Below, piece by piece: positions 32,770 to 43,715 of a stretch of 64,000 nucleotides of DNA. The stretch covers positions 29,289,078 through 29,353,077 of the forward strand of contig OY754979.1 of assembly GCA_963576475.1 (NCBI GenBank), in the 5' to 3' direction. Numbering within the stretch: the stretch's first letter is position 1; every line of letters begins with the position of its first letter. Source of the stretch: Molanna angustata. Its lineage: Eukaryota > Arthropoda > Insecta > Trichoptera > Molannidae. Under the pieces are notes generated by a model. The model saw nothing but the letters and a program-made list of their open reading frames with translations, was not told where the DNA came from and did not search any database. A program made the position numbers and the translations under genes.

Positions 32770-33195
32770 AATGTTTGTCTATAAAAATATAGATATAGTC
32801 TTGAGAACAAGTTTAGAAATTAGACTAGGCGTGACTCAGAAACATTATTTTGTTTTTCCAATAATTTATGTTAAATTTTTTTTTTTTCGATAAAAAAATA
32901 TTGCCAAATAAAATGAAATAAATAAAAATAATAAAAAGATTAATTATATTAATTAAATATTCGTAAATGTATATAAAAAAAAATGTTGAAATCAAAAAAA
33001 AAAAATTATTAGGTATAAACACAGTCTTATAAAATATACCTACAACCAATTACGTATGTCCACAGATGATGATCATTAAACAATTATATTACAACAAGAA
33101 TTAAATAAAAATATTATTAGACAGTTAAAATTAGGTATGATTTGGATGATGTTGAATAGTCTTAGAGTAATAATTTTAATATTGGTTCCAGATTC
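32770..33195. other. AT-rich, no gene
   Basis: The minus frame 32825-33049 is AT-driven hydrophobic nonsense. Confidence 0.45.
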
Positions 33196-33199
33196 CGGA

Positions 33200-33300
33200 T
33201 GCGGCGTTTTTAATAAGGTAGGCAAAAGATCGTGACGAGCTCGGTGTGATGGACGCCAACATCCGGTATGTATAGAAGCGGCACAAGAAGAAGAAGAAAT
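33200..33300 (+). pseudogene. Non-LTR 3' terminus with GAA tail
   Basis: The plus strand reads KDRDELGVMDANIRYV and stop, then GCGGCACAAGAAGAAGAAGA. The AKDR...W-type ending and GAA tail match RTE-like 3' ends. Confidence 0.45.
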
Positions 33301-33540
33301 ACAATTAATTATATTTTTATGGAAATGAAAATTCGTAGAAGATTTAATCGATCTTCATTTTAACTACTGTTATGTGGCCCTTGAGGTGGATACACAAAAA
33401 TGGCGCTATAGAAATTATCCATTTATTATTATTATTATTATGTATTGTGGATGACTATAATCTAAACGCTATCTCAATCTCAAAAAACAAAAGGCGGTAT
33501 TAAATTATATATATTTATCAATTATTTTTTGTTTCATTTT

Positions 33541-34050
33541 TACTCCTCACTAACCCAAGGGGATATAGTGGGGAATTATGGATTCGCAATTTTTTATTGT
33601 TATTTTTATTGCAGATTATCAACTAGTATGCTGATATTGTATTCTGAAAGTTTTATTACAATGTATGCGAACTATGTGATAATGTGCTATGTACGGCGTG
33701 TTTATTTTAAGTACTTTGTTGATTAATTACAAAAGTACTCTTCGATTCCTTTCAAATTTGTATATCTAATACTCGCTTAGACTCCATTAGATTTTGAAGG
33801 ATATTTGAATAGTGCTTCTCTATTTATTTAACTGTCAAATATTTTAAAGTAACCCCAAGCTCAGGAAACTAAAAATTTGATATTTTTATTATCAAATTGC
33901 TAAAATGGCACATCACTTTCATAAAATGGTATTGAGGAGTTATCAAGTTTTCAGACTCATGCTGATAATTTTCCATACAAAATTTATACTTTGTGAAGTG
34001 ACTTGATAGTGAAGAGTATAGTGTTGGCCACAACCCACTCTTTTTCTTGT
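33541..34050 (+). repeat. Family Y, near full length
   Basis: Starts ACTCCTCACTAACCCAAGGG, ends AGTGTTGGCCACAACCCACT. Contains CCATTAGATTTTGAAGGATA and CACATCACTTTCATAAAATG. Frame 33529-33726 lies in it. Confidence 0.8.
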
Positions 34051-34610
34051 TATTTTTGTATTGTAGGTAATTATGTATGTATGTGTTTTACTTCGTGGTT
34101 CATAAATCTATGTATTAATTTTATAATATTGTAAAAGCCCTTTTTACAAAATTATAAAATTAAAATGAAGGCGATTAAAATTAAATAAATAAATAAATTT
34201 TCAAAAAAGGTTATTTATGTATAAATTGATACATATTTACCTGATACAGCTTTATCGTCATAAATATTTTATATATCAGGAATATATAATTGTTGTAAAG
34301 TGGAGAAAATATGAAATTTGATCTCGTAGTCAAAATATTTTCACAATCTCAGTTAGCGAGTTGTGATATATATTATGTAGGTAGGTATGCAGGTACATAA
34401 ATATGCATTAATTTGGCTAATATATGACTAATTATATTATTATTGTAAAATTGTTCAATTTCACAAGCGGTCCGCTGTGAGACAAGACAGTCGTGAGTGA
34501 CCACTCTTGGTTTCTGTATCAACAGGCCTGATAACTCGGAGACTATTCAACATCATACAACAACTGACAACACATCTTCCATTTCAATGGTTTTCGGATC
34601 CACGAAATCA
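34051..34610. other. Intergenic, nothing assigned
   Basis: AT-rich with no frame or repeat recognised; 34460-34600 is of mixed composition. Confidence 0.4.
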
Positions 34611-34613
34611 AAT

Positions 34614-35290
34614 ATATGCGAGCATTGATAATATAATGACGTCATTATGTGTGCATTAATAATAATGACAATTTGCCTTTACGCGAGCATTAATAATTAT
34701 GACAATTCTTCTTTATATGAGCATTAATAAAAGTGATGATTAGTCTTTATGTGAGCATTAATAATAATGACAATTCTTCTTTATACGAGCATTGATAAAA
34801 GTGATGATTAGTCTTTATGCGAGCATTGATAAAAATGACAATTCGTCTTTATGTGATCATTGATAATAATGAAAATTCGCCTTTCCGCGAGCAGTAATAA
34901 TAATGACAATTTTTCTTTATACGAGCATTGATAAAAGTGATGATTAGTCTTTATGCGAGCATTGATAAAAATGACAATTCGTCTTTATGTGATCATTGAT
35001 AATAATGACAATTCGCCTCTATGCGAGCATTGATCATAACGACTAGGTATTCGTCTTTATGCGAGGATTGAAAATAATGAAAATTCGTCTGTATGCGAGC
35101 ATTGATAGTAATGACAATTCGTCGTTATGCGAGCATTGAAAAAAGTGATGATTCATCTTTATGCAAGCATTGATAATAATGACAATCCATCTTTATTGCT
35201 AGCATTCATAATAGCGACTATTCTTCTTTATACGACCATTGATAAAAGCGATGATTCGTCTTTATGCGAGCATTGATAATAATGATAATC
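34614..35290 (+). repeat. Degenerate minisatellite, about 20 units of 34-35 bp
   Basis: Each unit has GCGAGCATTGATAATAATGA then CAATTCGTCTTTAT, with many point changes and two sub-variants (AAAAGTGATGATTAGTCT versus AATAATGACAATTCGTCT) that partly alternate. No long open frame. Confidence 0.9.
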
Positions 35291-35439
35291 GCTAAAACAT
35301 AGCGCCGTAGAGGTGTTTACATTGTGGAAATTTATTTTTAAAAACAAACCAACAAACATACAAACCCACCTGAAGAAAAGAACGGCAGTTTTGAATAAAA
35401 ATAAATCAATAAAATTACATTGTTATTTTAATACTATGT

Positions 35440-35585
35440 CAAATATTAATTTAACACGCATACAATAACTCTCACAAATTCAGACTGAAAACACAATTAA
35501 AAACTGTGTCTCCACAGGGAATCGAACTAGGGACCTTTGGATCAGCAGACAGATACTTAACCAACTGAGCCACGAAGGCAGAAAA
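35440..35585 (-). mobile_element. tRNA-derived SINE, family B
   Basis: Reverse: TTCGTGGCTCAGTTGGTTAA, GATCCAAAGGTCCCTAGTTC, GATTCCCTGTGGAGACAC, TTTTAATTGTGTTTTCAGTC; the tail part is deleted near 35465. Confidence 0.8.
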
Positions 35586-35769
35586 AAAATATTCCGTGTG
35601 TATGTATAAACTAAACATATCTAAACCTGAAGATCTGTCTGTCTGTAAATAAATAAATATCATTTTGACATTCTGTACGGTTAAAATTATAACTGCACGA
35701 TTAATTTTGATCAATACAATAGAATAAAATTCAGGGAAAGTAATAATATATTGTAATATTTTAATACGA

Positions 35770-35905
35770 GCATGTATGAGACGATGCATGGATGTAAAGG
35801 AAGCTAGGAATGTGTGCAAAAATAGAGTAGTATGACGCTCGGTTCTCTTTGTTTACCTCGTAAGGGATATGGGGTGATGGTAGGTATGTATGTATGTAAT
35901 ATTTT
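35770..35905 (+). repeat. Non-LTR 3' end with GTAT tail
   Basis: CGCTCGGTTCTCTTTGTTTA, CCTCGTAAGGGATATGGGGT and a GTATGTATGTATGTA tail. The phrase (T)GCCTACCCC..GGGA then TATGTATGTAT is a common lepidopteran non-LTR terminus; related pieces at 52685-52790 and 59850-59965. Confidence 0.5.
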
Positions 35906-37135
35906 AAACATTAATTATTAAAATATACGATTTATTTATTATAACTCCGTTGTTTTTGAAAAATTAGCTACGCAACTAAACAAAATGTGTTTTATCAAAG
36001 GAATCAGTAAGTCACACATTTTATACGAAGAAAAATCACAGAAATTCTATTTACAAAATATCAAATAATTTGGTCGATAGTTCTTATCTTGTTGAAATAA
36101 TGCCTTTTACCTGCCCGTCTTGAACATCACGTCATATATGTAATTTTCGCCAAACACCTTGAACGAGCGCAGAGGGCAAATTCGTGTCTTTTTGCTTCGT
36201 TGCGGTTTACGTGCAAATCGCCCCCCTTCTCGGCTAAAAGTTCAAGATATTTGGCTACAACTATAACAGTCAATTTTACGCACCTCTGTCAAGAACAAAT
36301 TACGATCAAAACAGTTTTATTAAACGCTGCTGCTGTAACAACTACAATACCTAATATTAACACTCAACCCGATCTATTTAATCAGTCTCTATAAGTACCG
36401 AAACATATTATTAATATGACTTAGCATCGGTTAGTGAAGTAATCCTATTTCATCCTTCCACTTCATTTCCCAGTTTCTTTACCATATCCTAAATATAATC
36501 CACATGATCAATGATCTCTTCATGGAATAATATGAAGAATGTTTATATAATTTAGTGCATTATAATTGGCTTATTTCTATGCTAATTATAATTGTTAAAT
36601 AATGATTATGTAACTGAATAACGATGGATTTTGTAAAATAGTTGTTATGTTTCCGAATAAAATAAAATTAATAAATGATATACCCAATACAGCAAATTGG
36701 TCGCAACCAAGCAGTTAGTCAAGTCGTCTATATGGAGGTAAGATTGGCACGAGCGCGCCAACTTGCCTTAATGAGTCGATTTAGTTTAATGAATTCTAGT
36801 ATAGGTAAGAGTGAACGCGGAAAATCAAGAAAGCGTGAAGATTCTACTTGCTATTTGTTATTCTGCGCCATACATACATACATACATACACACATATACC
36901 TATGTACCTACATATCTGCAGAGGCTCTGCTCTGTAATGAAATAATTCAACAATTGCTTATCTCTGGGTATCATCTTTATACTTCTTTCGACTGACTGTT
37001 GTTATCGAGAGATACGTCTCCATTCTGCAGATTGTCCTTGTTGATTTTTAAGTCGGTTGGATTTTATTGTACCTACCCATTTTTTTAAAATTTAGTATCG
37101 CTTCTGCTATTATTTTTTTATTTATTAAGTACTAC
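35906..37135. other. Intergenic; one GC-richer patch
   Basis: 36120-36260 (GAACGAGCGCAGAGGGCAAA, CTTCGTTGCGGTTTACGTGC) is of higher complexity and could be regulatory. A 64-codon frame 36200-36394 and a 106-codon frame 36675-36995 have no motif; the latter includes a CATA microsatellite. Confidence 0.35.
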
Positions 37136-37136
37136 A

Positions 37137-37386
37137 TAGCTGTGAGGCACCATCTTGAAATAGTGGTCCCAATCTTTTCTATTATCATCATTTTCTGGTA
37201 TCCCTAAAAGCCGGGTAATCGAAAATACAAGAGACAAAATGACATCTGACATAGTTCAGCAATGAGGTTCACTGAATGTTGTCTTTTTAAGTGAGATGAG
37301 ATTGAGTGTTGGTATAATATACTCATGTGTCGTGCATACATTTATAAAGTAATGCAACACCCGCACCCATGTCGCTGGTTACGAAA
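37137..37386 (-). repeat. Family X, near complete
   Basis: Reverse: GTAACCAGCGACATGGGTGC through TTGCTGAACTATGTCAGATG to ATTACCCGGCTTTTAGGGA and GGTGCCTCACAGC. Confidence 0.7.
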
Positions 37387-37694
37387 ATATCAACATAAAA
37401 AATAATAAATATTAGTGTTAAAATTATACAACTAGGTAAATAATATATTGACATAAGTATATAATTTATTTGAAAAATGTGATCAAAAGCGAATACATAA
37501 TAAACTTATTCCTAACCTCAAATGACAAAAATTATTCCAATTTCCATTCAATTTATAAAGCAACTCGCTCGCGCGAGTCGCTATTATCATTATTGACTAA
37601 CTAAACCTAACCGAAAATTATAGGGGATGTAAAAAATACGGCAACGAAATAATAGTACGATGTGTAGGTATGTAAATCTGCATTTCCGTTATTT

Positions 37695-37818
37695 TTTTGG
37701 TAGATTTAGTTAAGAGAGGAGCTGGAAAGTGGCAGCAGAGGACAGGATTGGAGGCGAAAGTTAACGGAGGCCAAGGCTCGATTTGGGCTGTAGCGCCATC
37801 GAAGAAGAAGAAGAAGTA
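37695..37818 (+). pseudogene. Non-LTR C-terminus with GAA tail
   Basis: The plus strand reads ELESGSRGQDWRRKLTEAKA then RFGL and stop, followed by AGCGCCATCGAAGAAGAAGA. Same 3' end as 38685-39066 (KEAKARLEL, stop, CTCCATCGAAGAAGAAG). Confidence 0.65.
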
Positions 37819-37997
37819 GTTAGCATCTAATGAGAATCGCTCACGCGAGTCGCTTTATAAATTGAATGTAAATTGGTTGCAGGAAAAAATTATCAACACT
37901 TTAGCCTTTTGAGGTAGGGTATAGGTTTATTATTTATTTTATATTTGGGAAGCAAACAGCTCATTTACAGTTTTGATTATACAATTTACATGACATA

Positions 37998-38563
37998 GGC
38001 CCGGTATTACAGTCGGCCCTCAACTCATTGAGTTTGTTAAACTCAAGATTAATGTTAAGGGGAGATTGAATCCATTTCCGTATTACAGTGCAATATGACA
38101 TGTCAGTTACTAAATCTTCAATTATAGACATATTTTACTTTTTCTGTGGTTATTATCTGTCAAATTTTAAATAACCTCAAATAATACGAACTACAAAACG
38201 GGACGCTACGACATGAAATACTATTGTTTTATTATCTAACATGGAAAATTTATTTTTTTTCACCAAAATAATGCTTTTATATGCCCATGTTCGTTTCAAT
38301 ATGGCTGTCAGTTTGTTTTGTTGTGTGGCGCCACCGTCAATATAACTAATGCCTCTAGTGATAGAAACTGAAACTACACGCGTTGCCTAATAAAATGACA
38401 GTTGACTCACCGTTAAGTACTTAATCCGCCAGAAACGTTGAGTTAAATATTTGTCGTTTTAGTGACGTATTTGAGGGAAGATTAGGCCTAAACGGACACT
38501 GTAATACGCTTTATTTTTGTAAAACTTGAGTTTAGCTCTTAAACTGAGACTGTAATACCGGCC
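37998..38563. mobile_element. Harbinger/ISL2EU-like MITE
   Basis: Ends GGCCCGGTATTACAGTC and GACTGTAATACCGGCC, each flanked by TA, plus internal symmetry (AACTCAAG / CTTGAGTT, CCGTATTACAGTG / CACTGTAATACG). The GG.CCGGTATTA terminus is typical of PIF-Harbinger-related elements. No transposase inside 566 bp. Class is inferred from the ends only. Confidence 0.7.
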
Positions 38564-38684
38564 TATAGTCAGAGCCAATAAAAGCATTCCATCAATAATA
38601 AGTTACCAACAATAACAAAAGACAGTTCATACAAAGAAATCAACAAACAAAGAGAAAAAAAAATAATTAAGAAAATTAAAATTA

Positions 38685-39066
38685 GGTATGGGACTGATAA
38701 GTGGACCAGTGAAGGATGGGGAAGAGTGGCGTATAAGGCAAAACGATGAACTGTCCAGAATATATGAAACACCCAGTATCTCAACATAATATATAAGACT
38801 ATCGAGATTGAGATGGGCTGGACATGTTCAGAGAATGCCAAATATGCGAATTCCCAAGAGAATTATGACTGATCATCCAGGAGGAAAAAGGAAGATAGGA
38901 AGACCCAGGTTGCGATGACAGGACGAGGTGAGGAGGGATGCAGTACAGCTTTTAAGCATTACAAACTGGAGGACGGCAGCTGAGGACAGACGGGGTTGGA
39001 GGCAGAAGTTGAAGGAGGCCAAGGCTCGACTTGAACTGTAGCTCCATCGAAGAAGAAGAAGAAGAT
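38685..39066 (+). pseudogene. Non-LTR retrotransposon C-terminal fragment
   Basis: One plus-strand frame, with two in-frame stops, reads GLISGPVKDGEEWRIRQNDE, LSRIYETPSIST-stop, YIRLSRLRWAGHVQRMPNMR, IPKRIMTDHPGGKRKIGRPR, LR-stop-QDEVRRDA, NWRTAAEDRRGWRQKLKEAK and ARLEL, then a GAA tail. GPVK..EWR.R.N.EL and LRWAGHVQRM ... GRPR.RW are hallmarks of the post-RT region of RTE-like elements. The second stop (TGA) replaces the expected Trp. It belongs to a different family from the copy at 4496. Confidence 0.8.
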
Positions 39067-39620
39067 GGGACTGATAAGAGATAAGGAGTATTATGTATTA
39101 TACATCGCATTTGATCACATTTTTCAATTAAGTTATATATGTCAACATATTTACAATTTTGACAGCTAATCCGACATAAGTTAAAATGGCATGTCGTGTT
39201 TTTTAGGGTCTACTGAAAATAATACTCGCATAAAGCGATGTTTGGAGTTAACTTGTATTTTGGATGCTGTTTTAAGCGTTGAAAACCGGGCCGCAGAGTG
39301 AACAAAAATAACCGTTGATATCATTATGACAAATGCGTGATTACAATTCACTCTTAATAATGTTACAGAATGCAAGTGTGATGTAAAAACCTACTAACTC
39401 AATCAAATCGAAAGTGGTTTACCTCAAGAGTTTTTTTTTCTAATCAGAGTTCAATCTGACCATTGCGTGAGGATCGCTCTAAGCTAGTTAGGTTGTGTTT
39501 CTCAAACTTTAAAATAACATACGTCAGACCATCATCAAGCCGTGTAGGCAGAGACAACAAGCCGCCAAATATTCCAATCTTTTAAAACATTTATCGCTTC
39601 TTCGATCTCTAAACATCGTC
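39067..39620. other. Intergenic, nothing assigned
   Basis: No repeat or convincing frame. Confidence 0.4.
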
Positions 39621-39622
39621 TC

Positions 39623-40252
39623 ATTTAGGTATGCTCTTCTGTTATTCTAATGTCTATTTAGGTATGCTCTTCTGTTATTCTAATGTCTATTTAGGTATGC
39701 TCTTCTGTTATTCTAATGTCTATTTAGGTATGCTCTTCTGTTATTCTAATGTCTATTTAAGTATGCTCTTCTGTTATTCTAATGTCTATTTAGGTATGCT
39801 CTTCTGTTATTCTAATGTCTATTTAGGTATGCTCTTCTGTTATTCTAATGTCTATTTAGGTATGCTCTTCTGTTATTCTAATGTCTATTTAGGTATGCTC
39901 TTCTGTTATTCTAATGTCTATTTAGGTATGCTCTTCTGTTATTCTAATGTCTATTTAGGTATGCTCTTCTGTTATTCTAATGTCTATTTAGGTATGCTCT
40001 TCTGTTATTCTAATGTCTATTTAGGTATGCTCTTCTGTTATTCTAATGTCTATTTAGGTATGCTCTTCTGTTATTCTAATGTCTATTTAGGTATGCTCTT
40101 CTGTTATTCTAATGTCTATTTAGGTATGCTCTTCTGTTATTCTAATGTCTATTTAGGTATGCTCTTCTGTTATTCTAATGTCTATTTAGGTATGCTCTTC
40201 TGTTATTCTAATGTCTATTTAGGTATGCTCTTCTGTTATTCTAATGTCTATT
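39623..40252 (+). repeat. Homogeneous 33-bp minisatellite, 19 units
   Basis: The unit begins ATGCTCTTCTGTTATTCTAA and ends TGTCTATTTAGGT. Nineteen copies are almost identical, with a single G to A variant in the fourth. Because 33 is a multiple of three, the frame 39631-40317 stays open and gives MLFCYSNVYLG repeated; there is no sign that this is translated. Confidence 0.97.
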
Positions 40253-40337
40253 GTTTCCTTGTTTATTTGGTATTTCTTCTCATTTTCAGTTTTGAAAAAA
40301 AAACGGAATCGAAATAAAAACGAAACATCTTTTTCAG

Positions 40338-40776
40338 CAGGGGCGGATCTACTTAAGAGCTTTTTGGCTACAGCCCAAGGCCCCGTGGATACAAAAGGTC
40401 CCAGCCTCCACTGAAGACAATAGACGATATAGTGAAGAAAAAAATGTATCTGAAATTATATAATTTATTTATTTATAAATAATAAAAATTATAGATAAAA
40501 TATTTTACTGTCCTATTTTTTTCCAGATCATATAGGTACCTACATCACTTTAGAAAAGATTTTTTGACAAAAGGGAAATTAGTTGAGTAATTATAAATTT
40601 AGGAAAAATTAGAGAAATGTAAATTTTGTTAAATTGGTTATGATCAATGTGCACCCATTGGTCAGGTTTTACTGTGTGGATGTGTGATTGTCTTTGATTT
40701 GCGGACTAACGAAAAAAATAGGTAGGCCCCTAAGTAGTACTAGCCCAGGGCCCTACAAATTCACGATCCGCCCCTG
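40338..40776. mobile_element. Non-autonomous hAT element
   Basis: Ends CAGGGGCGGATC and GATCCGCCCCTG are perfect inverted repeats. Flanks TTTTTCAG (40330-40337) and CTTTTCAG (40777-40784) are an 8-bp target duplication with one change. Internal GCCCAAGGCCCC is mirrored by GCCCAGGGCCCT. 439 bp, no transposase. Confidence 0.85.
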
Positions 40777-40837
40777 CTTTTCAGTTTGAATAAATTAAAT
40801 TGTAATAGATAAAATTGTTTCACAAATATCTTGTTCT

Positions 40838-41055
40838 TCTTCCTCTTGTATAAGATCATTTTACGGCCTATTTGTGAAGGTGGACAACCCTGGGAGAAGA
40901 AGGTTCAGCTGCCCTTCCTTCTCTACGTTGGTCTTCCGCGGGTAATCGTTTATTGTTAGGGTTTTCCATATTTACAACTTATAATCCTATCGTCATCCAT
41001 AGGACATGGTCTCTCCAGAAGGCATAATTGGGGAACGTTGCGCAAGCGCATTAAG
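40838..41055 (-). repeat. Possible RTE-like 3' fragment plus family D piece
   Basis: The left edge TTCTTCTTCCTCTTG would be a GAA tail in reverse, and the minus strand shows GRPT-like and EGRAAEPSSPR residues without a clean frame. 41010-41055 (GGCATAATTGGGGAACGTTG, CGCAAGCGCATTAAGTG) matches the start of family D in the plus sense. Confidence 0.35.
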
Positions 41056-41199
41056 TGGTGGCGATATTCCAACTGCATCCTTCATTTCCTTCTGCCTCGT
41101 TGCTATAGCAAGTTGTTTAAAACCAAATTTACTTGAGTTCACGCTGCTTAATCGAAATTGATATAGATAAATTCATTACATTCATTCATTAATTCGTTC

Positions 41200-41342
41200 G
41201 GCCATTTATTCATAGGTACCATCACGGAATTTCCCACAGTATGTGGTGACCAGCGACAGGTGTGTAGGTGTGCATAACATTGAAAAGGAAAAACGATACC
41301 TACATGCATGTAACCACACACACACCAATCTCGTCTCTCGGT
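41200..41342 (+). repeat. Family X, 5' half
   Basis: ACCATCACGGAATTTCCCAC, GGTGACCAGCGACAGGTGTG, CACACACACCAATCTCGTCT. Confidence 0.65.
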
Positions 41343-41344
41343 TT

Positions 41345-41904
41345 ATTAGTATATAAAAAAAATAATAAATATATTATGTGTACCTACCTACCACAAATAG
41401 TTGAGAAACATTTGATTATATAGTTAAATATAGGTATGCGATATCTTACGCATCAATGAAAAAGTCAATCATTAAATACAGGAGAATAATTTTCCGTAAT
41501 AATTTCTGACTAAGTTGTCATATATTTCATGTCGTTTAATTGATTGCAAGAGCTGATGATGTGCGTGTGGCGTACCTACCCACCTAGTTAGTATATATGT
41601 ACAATACATAGCATGAACCATGAAGGTCCATGCACTCAATGCATTGCGATGGACATGTGTGATGGTAACTTTACCAACATCGTCTTAAGAAGGCGTACCT
41701 ATATGTAACGCTAAATCTAAATCGACGAAGGGACTGACTGTAGTAGATATCTGACTCAGAATTAGATATCTAAATGTCATTTTAAAAATATTTTTTATGG
41801 CCACTGGAATGAACAACAACGCTATAAAACATAAAATATTCGAAATTTCTCAATTTTGTTTCAGGGTTTGCCTAGTTCAAAGGCTCTAGGCTCGGCCCTG
41901 CTAC
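41345..41904. other. Intergenic, nothing firm
   Basis: CTAGGCTCGGCCCTG at 41887 could be one end of a hAT-like element, but no partner end was found. Confidence 0.35.
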
Positions 41905-42070
41905 TACAATATATTTTTTTTATTATTTATTTTTTTCAACATAATTTCATTTATAAAAGATCCCACTAACCATATATGGTTATCAGTGGGTACCTATAAT
42001 CCTAACTTACAATACACAAAATAGACATTTGCTGCAACCCACACATACCTATAGGTACACAGACTTCATT
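41905..42070 (-). repeat. LINE 3' end with hairpin, antisense
   Basis: CCCACTAACCATATATGGTT then ATCAGTGGG is a strong hairpin (41963-41992), next to a reverse AAATAATAAAAAAAAT tail at 41910-41930. Confidence 0.5.
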
Positions 42071-42324
42071 TGCCCCAAAACTACACATTTAAGCACCCAA
42101 AATATATAATAGAGTTGTATATGATATCTTGGACTTTTAGTCCAACCGAGTGGACATAATTTTGGAAATCTGGTTACTGCTTGATTGATTCAGAGAGGAA
42201 GAGAAGAGTCAGTGAGTCACATTTGCACTTAGAAAGAGATCTTTTCTTACGGTCTCGTACATTCTTTTCACACATGTCATGTCCTTTTAGACATGCATAC
42301 ACACCCTAACCCTCACAAATACAC

Positions 42325-42458
42325 TTAGGGTCGTAGTACAAGAGTTATTTGAGAAAATATAATAAAAAGGTAAGTTACCGTACTGCGAGAATACTGCTTA
42401 CGGTACCTCAACTTTTTCTTACACTATTTTGAAATAACTCCCATAAGACGACCCTTAA
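42325..42458. mobile_element. Foldback MITE
   Basis: TTAGGGTCGTAGTACAAGAG then TTATTT at the left; AAATAACTCCCATAAGACGA then CCCTTAA at the right; inner AAGTTACCGTACTGC / GCTTACGGTACCTC symmetry. Related to 3960-4033. Confidence 0.7.
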
Positions 42459-42534
42459 AACTTCAAAATATCAAATTAAAATTTGTAGCAAATATGAGCT
42501 AAAAAATTCCATTGTAATATTTATATTGTATATT

Positions 42535-42770
42535 TGTCGGCCTTCCTGGCTCAGTTGGTTAGGTATCTGACTGCTGATCCAAAGGTCCCGGGTTCGATTC
42601 CCGGTGGAGACACAGTTTTTAATTGTGTTTTCAGTCTGGATCTGTGAGACGATCAATATCGTCAGTCTCCAGAATGTGGCAACTTATTACTTATTATTGG
42701 GTGCGTGTTAAATTAATATTTGACATAGCACCTGTTAGTTGCCCGAGAAGTTATGTAAAATAATGTAAAT
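42535..42770 (+). mobile_element. tRNA-derived SINE, family B
   Basis: GGCTCAGTTGGTTAGGTATC, GGTCCCGGGTTCGATTCCCG, full body and CCTGTTAGTTGCCCGAGAAG end. The minus frame 42471-42656 is its shadow. Confidence 0.9.
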
Positions 42771-43710
42771 AAAATATATAAAATTCGTTGAATATGGAGA
42801 TAAATAAATGAATACATAGTTAAAAAAATATATATCTAACTTACTGGACCAACACTTGCATCCGTCGAGATCGGCACTTGAATCGCGCAGTGAATGGTAA
42901 CATACAAATTATAATTAGTTAAAGAATGCTCAATGATTCGTTCAGAGGATTCACAAAATACTGATAAGGTAGACACAAGTAGAATCGATTTAAAATAAAA
43001 ATGAAAAGTGAACGCTGTGTTTTATCATATTGTTTAAGATTGCGTGCTAAATGAGAGTGCAAGTAAGTTAACCAAGTGTGAAAAATTCAACGATGTATGT
43101 AACAAACACACTTCATAGTTATAGATCTTTAATAAGTTGTGTAGGTATATGTACGTGTGTTATGTATTCACTGATCTCTTTCTAAATCGTGTTATTGTAC
43201 TCCATTTTGGATTCATCATTTGTATCGATCATAAACATTCTGTCGAAACGCTTCTCAATAATTGTAGGTATTGTCTTTAATATACCTATCTGTGTGTTTG
43301 CGATTTATTTTGATCAATCTCTCATTTAGCGTGAGCTACAGTGAACCTCTCGCTAATTGAACGTAATTCTACGAAGGGACACATATTACGTGGGTCCATT
43401 GTATTCGACCTAAAGAATCACACTTCGTAGCTGATCCCAGCATTAGCAAGGGAAAAGAAGAAGAATCATGCTTACAATGTCAAAAAAATACCCAATTTCG
43501 ATTTGGTACGCTATTAAAAATAGTATTTTTCTATAACGCGAAAGAAATGGATGAATGCTTGAGTCAATCAGCTTTAAGTTATAATACATATATTGATGTG
43601 TCTTCGAAGTTTGAAGTATAAAATAGCTCTTTCGTGGTTTAACAATGTAAATCACAATAAATACAACTATAAAAAATAATTAACAAAAATTGCTATTTTT
43701 TATAATTACT
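42771..43710. other. Intergenic, no gene seen
   Basis: Mixed composition around 42840-43440 without repeats; the minus frame 43443-43655 has no motif. Confidence 0.4.
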
Positions 43711-43715
43711 TAGTA

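Noticed and set aside
39631..40317. 228-residue open frame MLFCYSNVYLG repeated
   Set aside because: It exists only because the 33-bp unit is a multiple of three; no start context, no unique domain, no sign of translation.
41880..41905. Right end of another hAT element (CTCGGCCCTG)
   Set aside because: No matching left end or target duplication found.
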